Part shown: positions 17,789 to 27,410 of the stretch, piece after piece | Numbering within the stretch: position 1 is the first letter of the stretch | How the letters are laid out: each line of letters begins with the position of its first letter | Assembly: GCA_964532965.1 (NCBI GenBank) | Contig: CAZHJE010000001.1 | Coordinates: forward strand, 1-64,000 | Length of the DNA: 64,000 bases | From: CAZHJE01 sp964532965 | GTDB lineage: Bacteria > Patescibacteriota > WWE3 > UBA101185 > UBA10185 | Direction of reading: 5' to 3' | The notes under the pieces: generated by a model | What the model was told of the DNA's origin: nothing | The model's input: the letters and a program-made list of their open reading frames with translations, nothing else | Databases searched by the model: none | Translations under genes and position numbers: made by a program

Positions 17789-19385
17789 ATATCCTCCAAT
17801 AATCTAATCCATTTATTTTTATAACATTATCAAGTATATAGTTTGCACCAGAAGATACCACATTTTCGGGAAACTCTTCATTTATTCCTAAAACAATTAA
17901 ATCGTAATTTCTTGTACCGCTAATACGAATATCAAAAATTCGAGAACTCATATAAATCATTCTCATTGGTTTAGTATCTATAAAACCAAGCGAAGGGTAA
18001 TTACCATAATTTTCTAATATAAAATCTTTTAATGCAGGTATTCCTACTCCAAATGATTTTTGTGCAATTATATTGTTTGCATTTTTAGTAGTACCAAATA
18101 GTGGGCTAGTATATGTAAAATAATATGGAAATATTTTAACTAATGGAGTAACTAAAAATACAGCAGTAAGTAATGATAAAACTAATATAAATATATATTT
18201 CCCCCAAGCACCAAGTTTTTGAATAAGCTTAGAGTATACAAAATAATAACCATACACAGCAATAAGTGAAAAAAATGGATATATTGGTAACATATACCTA
18301 TCAATTTTCTTTGAGGGTATCGTCATTAATACAATGTAACCAATATAAAATACCGCTAAATAAGCTATAAAAGATAAATTTGTATACGAAACAATGTTTT
18401 TAAAACTACTCAATATATATTTTGTCTTAAATAAAGATTCTTTTGATACTCTAAATACGTTCAATAGCATACCTAGTATAAGTAGTGGGGACATCTTCAT
18501 TAAGATAACCAAAATATAAAAAGACACTCCGGGGTCTCTTGTATATTCGCCAAGAAGTATTTGACCATGTCCTTTTCTACCACCAACTCTTTCTGCCTCG
18601 TCAAAAATATTTATTAAAGTTCCAAAAAATTCTACCCAAAGTGCTGGAAAAAATACCACCAATGTAATAATATAAACCAATAACATAACTGAACTGTTCC
18701 AGACTGCTTTTTTAAAGTTGTAATTGCGCAATAATATTACTGCGTTAGTTAATAAAACATATAATAAAGCAACAATACCTACACTTTTTGTCAAAAAGGC
18801 TAATGCTAAAAAGAAAGCGGAAAGTATAATGTTAATAAGCCTAGTTTCACGTGTATATAAATACGAATAACATAGCCCAATGAATAAAAAAAGCGAAAGA
18901 AGCACGTCCAAGTGCACTAATCTGGAATTACCAACAAAAAATGGTTCTAAAGAAAACAAACTTACAGAAAATAATGCTATTAAAAAATAATATTTAACAT
19001 TTAGTAACTTTAGTATTTTGGACAACACAAATAATAATATTGCGGTTAATATTCCTTGCACAACAACTAGAGCTAATTTAGAAACAAATTGAAACATCAT
19101 AAAATTAATATGGTTGTATACACGCTCTGTAGGGTAAATTTGTCTAAAAATTTCTACTATTGAACCTACTATCCACATTAACGTAACACCAGGATGATAG
19201 TGTTGGTAGGTTATTATGGGATTTTTAGTTTTTAATCCAACAATGAATTGTTCTGCTCTAAAATGCCAATTCACTCCATCTGGATTTATAGCATCATAAG
19301 CTATTCCAGAAATCCTAACCACAAAAAACGCGATTATAAAAACAAAGATAAGAATTAGATTAGTTGTTATCTTTTTCGATAGCAT
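17757..19385 (-). CDS. GT39/GT-C-like glycosyltransferase (paralogue of 14902-16497)
   Basis: A 542-residue polytopic protein (about 11 helices) with NPDGVNWHFRAEQF in the first outer loop, YHPGVTLMW, RDPGVSFYI and SKKIDRYMLP, each mirrored in the protein at 14902-16497. The ATG at 19385 is preferred over the one at 19400 because GGAG lies six bases upstream; both overlap the upstream gene, by 26 or 41 nt. Likely a polyprenyl-phosphate-sugar-dependent transferase. Confidence 0.75.
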   Translation of the reverse strand: MLSKKITTNLILIFVFIIAFFVVRISGIAYDAINPDGVNWHFRAEQFIVGLKTKNPIITYQHYHPGVTLMWIVGSIVEIFRQIYPTERVYNHINFMMFQFVSKLALVVVQGILTAILLFVLSKILKLLNVKYYFLIALFSVSLFSLEPFFVGNSRLVHLDVLLSLFLFIGLCYSYLYTRETRLINIILSAFFLALAFLTKSVGIVALLYVLLTNAVILLRNYNFKKAVWNSSVMLLVYIITLVVFFPALWVEFFGTLINIFDEAERVGGRKGHGQILLGEYTRDPGVSFYILVILMKMSPLLILGMLLNVFRVSKESLFKTKYILSSFKNIVSYTNLSFIAYLAVFYIGYIVLMTIPSKKIDRYMLPIYPFFSLIAVYGYYFVYSKLIQKLGAWGKYIFILVLSLLTAVFLVTPLVKIFPYYFTYTSPLFGTTKNANNIIAQKSFGVGIPALKDFILENYGNYPSLGFIDTKPMRMIYMSSRIFDIRISGTRNYDLIVLGINEEFPENVVSSGANYILDNVIKINGLDYWRIYVKTSGTQAE

Positions 19386-20301
19386 ACAGTACTCCGCCAA
19401 TTAGGGAAATCCCCAATCTAAATAAATGATATATGATTGACGCACTTATAGATACCTCTGCTGGGATTCCAACAATTGCAAAAAGCTGAACATATAGCGT
19501 ATCTTGCACACCAACACCATTTAAAGAAGGGATAAAAAAGCTTGCAAGTGTAATAACTGGAAAAATAAAAAGAGAATAAAAAAAAGGCAAAGAGATCCCT
19601 AACGCAGAAAAAATATAGTATTGAGTAAATATGCCAAGTAACTGAACTACAAACGATGTGACAAAAGCCCATATGAGCACATTACTTTTACCTTTGTATA
19701 ACATTAAAGAGTTATATACACTTTTTACTTTAGGTAGTTTCTTTGAGAATAGCCTTAAACCTATATAAGCAACAAAAGCAACAATCCAAAATCCAAAAAA
19801 CAATATAAACTCAAATAATAGTACAAGCACTTGATTTGAACTAACGTTGTGAGGAAGTAATGACAACCAAAAGTCTAGTGTTTTTGCTAACCCAAGATAA
19901 GAAATTAACACTAAAGATACCATTCCGGTAAATCTTTCCATAAATGTAGCAGAAAAAGCGTTTGATTTACTATTGATAATATTACCAAGCCTAACAACTT
20001 TAAATACATCGCCACCAATGCTTGTAGGCATAAAGTTATTAAAAAAAGCACCCATAAAATATAACGATGTAAGAAGCGACACTTTTACTTTTTCACATCC
20101 CTCAAAGATTAATAGCTTTTTCCAACGAATAGATGACACAACATAGTTTAAAATTAAAAAAAGCACAATTACTGGCGTAAACCAATAATTAAATGAGGAA
20201 AAATTAGCATAAACCTGGCTTACTTCTAACCTAGAAAAAATTAAAACAAATAAAACAATACTTATTGCTACTTTAACAAATATTTTTTTATTGTTCTTCA
20301 T
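19360..20301 (-). CDS. Lysylphosphatidylglycerol-synthase-type TM protein (flippase-like)
   Basis: A 313-residue protein with about eight helices. It has the conserved SIGGDVFKVVRLG segment (about 90-102), an ERFTG motif, and PSLNGVGVQDTLY near the C-terminus, all hallmarks of the LPG_synthase_TM/UPF0104 family (AglD and MprF membrane domains). No LPG synthase catalytic domain is attached. Family members are proposed to flip or transfer lipid-linked groups. It overlaps the flippase upstream by 4 nt and sits among GT-C genes. Confidence 0.85.
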   Translation of the reverse strand: MKNNKKIFVKVAISIVLFVLIFSRLEVSQVYANFSSFNYWFTPVIVLFLILNYVVSSIRWKKLLIFEGCEKVKVSLLTSLYFMGAFFNNFMPTSIGGDVFKVVRLGNIINSKSNAFSATFMERFTGMVSLVLISYLGLAKTLDFWLSLLPHNVSSNQVLVLLFEFILFFGFWIVAFVAYIGLRLFSKKLPKVKSVYNSLMLYKGKSNVLIWAFVTSFVVQLLGIFTQYYIFSALGISLPFFYSLFIFPVITLASFFIPSLNGVGVQDTLYVQLFAIVGIPAEVSISASIIYHLFRLGISLIGGVLYAIEKDNN

Positions 20302-21776
20302 CTTGCTAGCCTTTTAGATAATGTGCTGAACCTACGCACCAGTACATCTATATCTGATTTAGTTATAAAATTTGCTATATATACCGCCCAAAGATACATT
20401 AATGTAAATAGAGCATATATTAATATTTTCAACCAAATATTCGAGATGTCATTTGCAAGTGCTATTATTAAAACTTGAAATAATATTATAGTGTGTTCAT
20501 GAGTAATATACTTAAACTTTAATTTCTTTTGAGACACAATTATTAAAAAAATAAAACTCATAAGTACACCAAAAAGCAATCCGAGAGACATTGAACCTAT
20601 TTTTGAATAATCAAAAAATCTGGTTAAAGTTAAATAAAACCCTATTGTACCTAATAATAAAAGAACAAATCCTAAGACTAGTTCTTTTACATATTTTGCA
20701 GGTACAAAAATACTAGACTTTAAAATGTTTATGAATGAATATAAAACAAACGTAAATACCAAAGGCAGTATTAAAGGAAAAGCGCCATCATATCTATTAT
20801 CACCAACTACAAGGCGTATAACTTCTTTTGACCAATAGACCGCGCTAAAAGAAGGTAATAGAATAAATACAAACACTTTATTAAAATTTGTTGAAAAAAG
20901 CTTTTTAAACTCTTCAAAGTTATGTACAAATTTTTCTGATAAAACAGGTAAATTTACATCTGTTATTGCGTCAGAAATATGAACCAATTTTTTAGAATAC
21001 AACAAAGCAAAAGCAAAAACACCAACCATTTCATGAGAAATTTCTCTACCTAAAATTAAGGGTCCTGATTTTTCCCACATTGTAAATATTACTTTTACAA
21101 AATATACAGCTAGACTTATAGATAGTAATTGCTTTAACATCAGCTTAAATTCTTCTTTAGATGGTAGTTCATATTTTATCTTCAACGGCTTAAATGCAAG
21201 ATACGCAAGCGCAAACGCTGCAACAACATTGTGTATAAACATAGCGTAAAAATAACCATTTACCTTATACATATATACAAGGGGTATATATAATGCTGCA
21301 CTAACAAATGCTATTACTGCCTGATATGTAAAGAGTGTTTTAAACCTTTGTGTGCCTGAAACAACAGAGTTTAGAATACCTTGCACACCCTGAAACATCA
21401 GTACAACAGCATATATTTTTATTGGTACAATAAGTGCTGGCTCATTATATTGGTTTAATGCAATATATGTTGCCCCAAAAAATAACCCTATTGCAATTGG
21501 GAATGTTACTAAATACCTAATTAGCACAGATGTGATAAATATTTTGAAAACCTCAGTATCGTCTTTGGCAGCAGATATTTCTCTGGTGCTTCCTGAAGCA
21601 AGACCTAAATGCTGATAAATACCAAATGTGGCTCCAACAGCTGCCGCAATCTGCACAATACCGTATTCACCAACTGTTAGTAATCTGACAATAAAAAAGC
21701 TTTGAAATATACCAACAAAAACTGCAACTCCTCGAGAAAAAAGGCTTATCAATTGCCATTTTAAGATATTCTTCAT
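20298..21776 (-). CDS. Oligosaccharide flippase (Wzx/MOP superfamily)
   Basis: 492 residues with 12-14 hydrophobic helices. The start, with LFSRGVAVFVGIFQSFFIVR and LLTVGEYGIVQIA, matches the first helices of the polysaccharide biosynthesis protein family. It overlaps its neighbours by 4 nt downstream and 1 nt upstream, so it is firmly in the operon. It is distinct from the flippase at 13626-14909. Confidence 0.82.
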   Translation of the reverse strand: MKNILKWQLISLFSRGVAVFVGIFQSFFIVRLLTVGEYGIVQIAAAVGATFGIYQHLGLASGSTREISAAKDDTEVFKIFITSVLIRYLVTFPIAIGLFFGATYIALNQYNEPALIVPIKIYAVVLMFQGVQGILNSVVSGTQRFKTLFTYQAVIAFVSAALYIPLVYMYKVNGYFYAMFIHNVVAAFALAYLAFKPLKIKYELPSKEEFKLMLKQLLSISLAVYFVKVIFTMWEKSGPLILGREISHEMVGVFAFALLYSKKLVHISDAITDVNLPVLSEKFVHNFEEFKKLFSTNFNKVFVFILLPSFSAVYWSKEVIRLVVGDNRYDGAFPLILPLVFTFVLYSFINILKSSIFVPAKYVKELVLGFVLLLLGTIGFYLTLTRFFDYSKIGSMSLGLLFGVLMSFIFLIIVSQKKLKFKYITHEHTIILFQVLIIALANDISNIWLKILIYALFTLMYLWAVYIANFITKSDIDVLVRRFSTLSKRLAR

Positions 21777-23917
21777 TAGTTAATTATTGTATCTCCTAAA
21801 TATATACTTCTTGTTCTCACATTATTACTCATACCAATAAACACACGATATTTCCCACTCTCTAAAAATTCGGGCATCACCACTTCTAACTTTTCAAGAT
21901 AATACCTTCCTTGTGCCCAATTAGCAGGTTGATTTAAAGAAAATGATGGTAAATTAGCAAGTTGATATATTTCACCAGTTGTATCATTAACATATGTCAT
22001 AAACAACACATAGTCATCGAGTCGAGTTTCTTCTCTTTTTACATAAACAAGATCAACATTTGCAATATTACCCTTAATAAACTCTTGTGGAATAACATAA
22101 TCTACAATTGTCAAAGATTGAAATATCTCTAAATTGACCTTTTCTTCATACTTATATCTCTCCTGAAGCGGTAACTTTTGGTCTTTTAAGTGTCCGCCAA
22201 TATTTTTAAACACAAATAAATTTCCGCACCCCAATGTTAAATTGTAGTTTGAGTCTTTTAGTAAATCAGAAACCACATCACGAACTAAAGTAACATCTAA
22301 GTCTAGTATACGAAGTATTTTTTGAGAAAATACATCGACAATTACATAATCTGCAGAATTATACAATGCAGGAAATATTGCGTATGTTTCACGAACACCA
22401 AGATGCGCACCAAGATAATCTGGTCCAGAAACCGACGCATCTTTTGGAATTGTGTTTACTACTTTCAAAGCACACTCCCTGTCTTTATTTTCAAGTGGCG
22501 TCAATCTATATCGCTCCCCTATAGTAAATTCATTTGTCAAATCTAATTCTGAAGCTGTTTTAGCAAAAACTTGTGTAGGGAGTCTCTTTTTTATAGCCTG
22601 TGTTAACCATAGGTATATTGGGTTGTTAAATGTAAACGAAGTATAAATATTTGATGCAAGTATAAGTAGGGCAAACATCAAAGCAACATTTTTAAATTTA
22701 AGTTTTTGAGAAAAATTTGAGAGTATAGAAGATAGCATATAAACAGCATATATTGTTGATATAAAGAGTATCGGTATTATCATTGAAATTCGATGATTAT
22801 ATATTTCTGATGTCCCTATACCACCTGCTGAAGTGGCATAATTAATTAGCAAATCAGGGAACGCAAGTATAAATAATGGTGGGTAGAGTAAAGGCATATA
22901 CGAAACAGGCAAAAAAGTTTCTTTTAGATTCTTAGGTTTATCCCCTCCGAATACTACTTTAACTAAATCTTTTGGGTTTGTAATAATACCAAATATTACT
23001 TCAGAATAGGTGTCTCCAAACAACTCATATCTACTTAAAAAATAATTATCATTTGCAACATTGCTTGTGTCATCTACATCGATATCAAGTAGCGTCGTAA
23101 ATCTTTGAAATCCCTCTACTCTATAGTGAGCATACGCAGGAATAATAATAAAAAACGCGGTGATAAACCAAACTAAACCAATGCCAATCATTGATATACC
23201 CAATTTAGTTCTTACATTGGTGAAGTAACTAGTTTTAAAATAGGTTGTTATTCCAAGATTTTTAATGCTCTCATACGAAAGATTTGATCTAAAAAATAAA
23301 ATTAAAACACCAAACATAACAATGTATAACGGCAACTGCTCCTTGCCCATCATTGTCAAGATTAAAAAAAGATAAAAAACACTTATGTTTTTTTTAGTAA
23401 AAGTATTTGTTAGGTGCATTTTTTCAAAAAGATAAAAAGCTAAAAGAAAAAAAGGTATAACAGCAGTTACTCCATGAAACCCCGTCCAAGCATTTAAAAA
23501 CCCAACTGCCGGATAAAACAAAAAAGCAAAACCAAAGCTTGCGGCAGTCAAAGGCGATTTAAATTTTAAAATAGCAATTTTATATATAATAAAAGCACTA
23601 CTAAGTACTAATAATATTTGAGCAACAACAATAGTTAAAGGATGTTGGTACACCGCAAATATTGGCACAAAAACCAGTAATATGGGGTCAACATGACTCA
23701 TAGCCCATCTAGGAACATTAGCTCCAAAATAATCGGTTAAATATAATGGCCTGCCGTGAAGCGTATTCCAAATCATTTGATTCATATTTCCAAGGTCAAA
23801 TTTTCCAAAATCAAAATTGTTATATCTAAATATATTAATCCTTAGGGTAAGTACAAAAATACCAAGAGCAAATAAGAACAAAGCAATAAGTGGTAAGTGA
23901 TTTTTAATTTTTTTCAT
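21776..23917 (-). CDS. DUF2079 membrane protein
   Basis: A 713-residue protein. The N-terminal two-thirds has about ten helices and contains FDFGKFDLGNMNQMIWNT, HGRPLY and WAMSHVDPILL (about 33-80), the diagnostic opening of DUF2079. The last 270 residues are soluble and probably outside. DUF2079 proteins are GT-C-like; the acidic residues in FDFGKFDLG could play the donor-binding role. It is embedded between a GT2 sugar-phosphate synthase and a flippase. Confidence 0.8.
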   Translation of the reverse strand: MKKIKNHLPLIALFLFALGIFVLTLRINIFRYNNFDFGKFDLGNMNQMIWNTLHGRPLYLTDYFGANVPRWAMSHVDPILLVFVPIFAVYQHPLTIVVAQILLVLSSAFIIYKIAILKFKSPLTAASFGFAFLFYPAVGFLNAWTGFHGVTAVIPFFLLAFYLFEKMHLTNTFTKKNISVFYLFLILTMMGKEQLPLYIVMFGVLILFFRSNLSYESIKNLGITTYFKTSYFTNVRTKLGISMIGIGLVWFITAFFIIIPAYAHYRVEGFQRFTTLLDIDVDDTSNVANDNYFLSRYELFGDTYSEVIFGIITNPKDLVKVVFGGDKPKNLKETFLPVSYMPLLYPPLFILAFPDLLINYATSAGGIGTSEIYNHRISMIIPILFISTIYAVYMLSSILSNFSQKLKFKNVALMFALLILASNIYTSFTFNNPIYLWLTQAIKKRLPTQVFAKTASELDLTNEFTIGERYRLTPLENKDRECALKVVNTIPKDASVSGPDYLGAHLGVRETYAIFPALYNSADYVIVDVFSQKILRILDLDVTLVRDVVSDLLKDSNYNLTLGCGNLFVFKNIGGHLKDQKLPLQERYKYEEKVNLEIFQSLTIVDYVIPQEFIKGNIANVDLVYVKREETRLDDYVLFMTYVNDTTGEIYQLANLPSFSLNQPANWAQGRYYLEKLEVVMPEFLESGKYRVFIGMSNNVRTRSIYLGDTIIN

Positions 23918-23920
23918 ATG

Positions 23921-24613
23921 TTAATTTACAAATCTATATTTTATCAAGGTTAAAACAGCTGAAAATCCGTCTGTCCAATGCAATTTTTTACCTTCACTGT
24001 GTTTTCTTCCTTTATAATTTATGGGCACTTCTTTAATTTTTAAGCCTGCTTTTATGGCTTTTGCAGTAATCTCTGGTTCAAAATTAAATCGTTGAGACTT
24101 AATTTCTACTTTTCTTGCAAAATCTCCAGGTAAAAGTTTATAGCAAGTCTCCATATCGGTGAGCAAAACCCCAAATAATATGCTAGTTAGTATAGTTACA
24201 AGTTTATTACCAAAATAATGCAAATTGGACATATCTTCGTATACACCTGAAAATCTAGAACCATACACCACATCGGCACCAAGTTCATCAAGCCCACGTA
24301 TAAGTTTAATTATATCCGATGGATCGTATTCTAAATCAGCATCTTGAACAATTACATAGTCACCAGTTGTATGTTTGAAACCCTCTCTTATTGCAGATCC
24401 TTTACCTCCATTTTGTGACTTATAAAAAATTTTAATAGTTGGGTCATTATTTTCTATTTCTTTTAAAATTTCTCGCGTACCGTCTGTAGAATAATCATCT
24501 ACTATAATTATTTCTTTTTCATTTGGTCCTATATTTGCTTGTTTTACTAAATCTAATATTGTTTTAATAGTGTCTTTTTCTTTCCATACAGGTATTACTA
24601 TTGATAATTTCAT
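23921..24613 (-). CDS. DPM1-like polyprenyl-phosphate glycosyltransferase (GT2)
   Basis: A 230-residue, single-domain GT2 with the complete dolichol-phosphate mannosyltransferase signature: IVIPVWKEKDT, IIVDDYSTDGT, VIVQDADLEYDP (about 88-99), and DMETCYKLLP (about 150). No C-terminal membrane domain. It would supply lipid-phosphate sugar to the GT-C enzymes around it. A promoter precedes it directly, so transcription may restart here. Confidence 0.85.
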   Translation of the reverse strand: MKLSIVIPVWKEKDTIKTILDLVKQANIGPNEKEIIIVDDYSTDGTREILKEIENNDPTIKIFYKSQNGGKGSAIREGFKHTTGDYVIVQDADLEYDPSDIIKLIRGLDELGADVVYGSRFSGVYEDMSNLHYFGNKLVTILTSILFGVLLTDMETCYKLLPGDFARKVEIKSQRFNFEPEITAKAIKAGLKIKEVPINYKGRKHSEGKKLHWTDGFSAVLTLIKYRFVN

Positions 24614-24620
24614 AAGTGTA

Positions 24621-24649
24621 ATAATAACTAAAAAAGGCTATAACTACAA
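24621..24649 (-). promoter_or_regulatory. Promoter of the DPM1-like gene at 24613 (leaderless)
   Basis: TTGTAG (24644-24649), 17-bp spacer, TATTAT (24621-24626), then seven bases to the ATG. The -35 overlaps the stop codon of the preceding gene. Confidence 0.4.
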
Positions 24650-26251
24650 GTCAACACGAAATATTTTGGTAAAAAATAACTTTCCATTAATCATGTTGCT
24701 GTATTCGTATACTTGTACCAAATATGGATAAAGTGAAACATCTATTGTTAAATCAGTATTGTGTTCATTAGTAACCAGTATGTAATCTAGGTTTTTCTTT
24801 TGTATGTTTTCTTTTGTTTTATTCTCTTTAACAATCAAATCATAATAAAAACCAGATACGTTAGGGTTGATAAGAGCCTGGTTTAAATACCAATCTGATA
24901 CACTACTTACATCGTTATACCCTACCGCACCTGTTAAGTTATTTACAATGTACTCATTAGCCTCTTTAACTACTTTAAAAATATCTTTATGAATCCAAAT
25001 GGTAGCGCCTGCCCATAAAACACAAGATAAAGTCATTATACTAACATAATAGGCTAGTTTTCTTGTATACAAAAAGTACACACTGAACAAATTTAATATA
25101 AGAACTAAAACCAATATTGGCTTTATTAATATCAAAAACTGTAGCCTGTACTGGTATTGTATAAATGCGTAAAATAGTATTAGGCCAAATGTGTAAAATA
25201 CTATTTGCAAGGTTTGCTTTGAGTTAGTTTTTGTCTCAAAAAATTCTACTATTCCATGCGATATAAAGATTAATAAAAATGGGATAACAGGTATAAATAA
25301 TCTTGGTACAGCTGCAGGCCATGCTAATACTAAAAAAAGCTCAATAGCTATAAAGACTAAAAGCGCAATATACTTTTGTACAAAATGCAAAATAAAATTT
25401 TTACTTTTTATCAAAAAATATATAGCTATTATAAAACCAAAAAGAAAGGTAACAGAACTCAAGTATATTAGTAGCGTGTTAAGATCATATACTCTTCTTG
25501 CAGGTTCTTCAAAATAACTAGAACTTAGAGGGCTTCTGTATAACCAGTAAGGTATTAAGACAATAATCGTACTTAGTGTATATATTGCTAAAGGTAGTTT
25601 ATTTTTTGCTAATCCCCCGTACACCAAAGCATAAGTCTTTTTAAGCGAACATAATAATTTAAATGAAAAGTCACTATTAAACAGTAAAATTCCTATAAGT
25701 AAGGATACAAATAATATATAGCCCTCAAATCTAGTTAAAATAGCCAAACCAGATAAAACCCCTAAAGATACAGTGTTGACTGTAGAAAAAGCTTTTTTAT
25801 TTACACTGTCAATGTATATATTTGTGGTAAGTAGCACAAACAATAGGAAGAAAGTATCTGCCATTATTCGCAGCGACCAGTATAGATACACTGGATTAAA
25901 TGTAAATAGTAGCAACGCAACTATTATTTTCTTTTTGTCATTAAAAACATTGGCAAGTATTTTATAAAATATAAAAAACGATAACGCGCTTATTATAAAC
26001 ATAAAGATGCGCCCAAAAATAACAGGGTCTATATTTACAGGTTGTAAGGCTAAAAATAAAGAAAACAAGGGTGGTCTTTTTTCATCAGTTGGATATTGAA
26101 AATCTTTAATAAACTGAGAGGCTCTTAAAATTCTGTAACTATCCCCCCACTCTGCGGCATTGATGTTTAAAAGTAGCAAATGAGTTAAAAAAAATACTAT
26201 AAAAATTAAAGTTAACGGCTTATTTCTTAATAATGTTTTCATATATCTCAT
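24644..26251 (-). CDS. GT-C (GT39-like) glycosyltransferase
   Basis: 535 residues, about 12 helices. NAAEWGDSYRILRASQFIKDF and DEKRPPLFSLFLAL in the first outer loop match the GT39 layout of an acidic residue before an RPP-type motif. An ATG at 26242 is an equally good start; both overlap the GT4 gene upstream. The C-terminal 120 residues are soluble and probably extracytoplasmic. Confidence 0.75.
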   Translation of the reverse strand: MRYMKTLLRNKPLTLIFIVFFLTHLLLLNINAAEWGDSYRILRASQFIKDFQYPTDEKRPPLFSLFLALQPVNIDPVIFGRIFMFIISALSFFIFYKILANVFNDKKKIIVALLLFTFNPVYLYWSLRIMADTFFLLFVLLTTNIYIDSVNKKAFSTVNTVSLGVLSGLAILTRFEGYILFVSLLIGILLFNSDFSFKLLCSLKKTYALVYGGLAKNKLPLAIYTLSTIIVLIPYWLYRSPLSSSYFEEPARRVYDLNTLLIYLSSVTFLFGFIIAIYFLIKSKNFILHFVQKYIALLVFIAIELFLVLAWPAAVPRLFIPVIPFLLIFISHGIVEFFETKTNSKQTLQIVFYTFGLILFYAFIQYQYRLQFLILIKPILVLVLILNLFSVYFLYTRKLAYYVSIMTLSCVLWAGATIWIHKDIFKVVKEANEYIVNNLTGAVGYNDVSSVSDWYLNQALINPNVSGFYYDLIVKENKTKENIQKKNLDYILVTNEHNTDLTIDVSLYPYLVQVYEYSNMINGKLFFTKIFRVDL

Positions 26252-27410
26252 TTATTTGTTTTGCCTTAGCAACCCACGAATATTTTGTAGAAATTATTTG
26301 TAAATCTACTTGTACATTAGATTCAACAATTTCTTGTATTCTCTTTGCAATAATTTTGGCATCTAACTCGTCTAAATAAAATAAACCCTGAATATTCTCT
26401 TCGACTTTAAAACCAGATACCAAGCATGGAACATTACAAGATAATCCTTGCATAACAACCTTAGGCAAACCCTCAAAAGACGACGGCAATACAAAAATAT
26501 TTGATGCCTGATATGCTACTGGGACTTCTGGATATGGTGTGTAACCAGTAATTAATATTCTCGCTTTAAGGTTATATGTAGCTATAAGATTATTTATTTT
26601 ATCTTTATACGTACTATCAATAAACGGACCTACTAAAAAGAGTTTATAATGCGGTGGTAAATATGTTAATGCCTCTACCAATAAATGAATATTCTTTCGT
26701 TCTACCATAGCACCATGATTCAAAATAATTTTATCGTGATCATCAACACTTAACTCTTTTCTGGTTTTATACTTTTCTTCTATACCAACTGGAATAAATA
26801 AATCTGTATTTACGCCAGTTTCTACAAGAAAGCATTTTTTTGGGTCAGCATTATAATACTTTACAGCATCATCAATGTTTTCTCGCCCAACAAAAATACA
26901 CGCATCTGCACACAAAATTGACCATTTATCTGACAATCGCCATAATGGGTATGTAATATATTTTGAAATTAATTTAATATTTACACCTTTAGTCTCTAAA
27001 GCATTTTGTCTACCACTAATTGTGTTATGAAAATGCACTACCATAGGTATATTGGCCTCTGAAGTCCATTTAAACACTTTTTTTATGATTAAGCGGTATA
27101 AATAAATCCAAATTGCAAAATGTCCGTGGGCATGAATAACATCCGGCTTGTTTTTAAACCTCCACCATAAATAATAAAAGAAAACTATAACTGACGTAGT
27201 AAAAGATAAGGTACCATTAATCGGCTCCCGCCAAAACGCAGTAACAACTGATCCTTTTGGTATTTCGAGCTTTCCCGCAAAGGGCCACCTGCCGCAAAAC
27301 ACTGTAACATTATGTCCAATCTTAATTTGTGCTTTTGTAATTTCATATGGTGCCGCTGCAAGACCGTCCCATGGAGGAGGCCAATCATAAATTATTCTCA
27401 ATATATTCAT
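26220..27410 (-). CDS. GT4 family glycosyltransferase with altered EX7E motif
   Basis: A 396-residue GT-B enzyme: N-terminal Rossmann domain with MNILRIIYDWPPPWDG and a HAHGHFAI stretch, C-terminal domain with NHGAMVERKNIHLLVEAL and SSFEGLPKVVMQG. In the usual E-x7-E motif the second glutamate is replaced by glutamine (about residue 318). Nucleotide-sugar-dependent, cytoplasmic. It overlaps the upstream GT4 gene by 4 nt and the GT-C gene by up to 32 nt. Confidence 0.82.
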   Translation of the reverse strand: MNILRIIYDWPPPWDGLAAAPYEITKAQIKIGHNVTVFCGRWPFAGKLEIPKGSVVTAFWREPINGTLSFTTSVIVFFYYLWWRFKNKPDVIHAHGHFAIWIYLYRLIIKKVFKWTSEANIPMVVHFHNTISGRQNALETKGVNIKLISKYITYPLWRLSDKWSILCADACIFVGRENIDDAVKYYNADPKKCFLVETGVNTDLFIPVGIEEKYKTRKELSVDDHDKIILNHGAMVERKNIHLLVEALTYLPPHYKLFLVGPFIDSTYKDKINNLIATYNLKARILITGYTPYPEVPVAYQASNIFVLPSSFEGLPKVVMQGLSCNVPCLVSGFKVEENIQGLFYLDELDAKIIAKRIQEIVESNVQVDLQIISTKYSWVAKAKQINEIYENIIKK

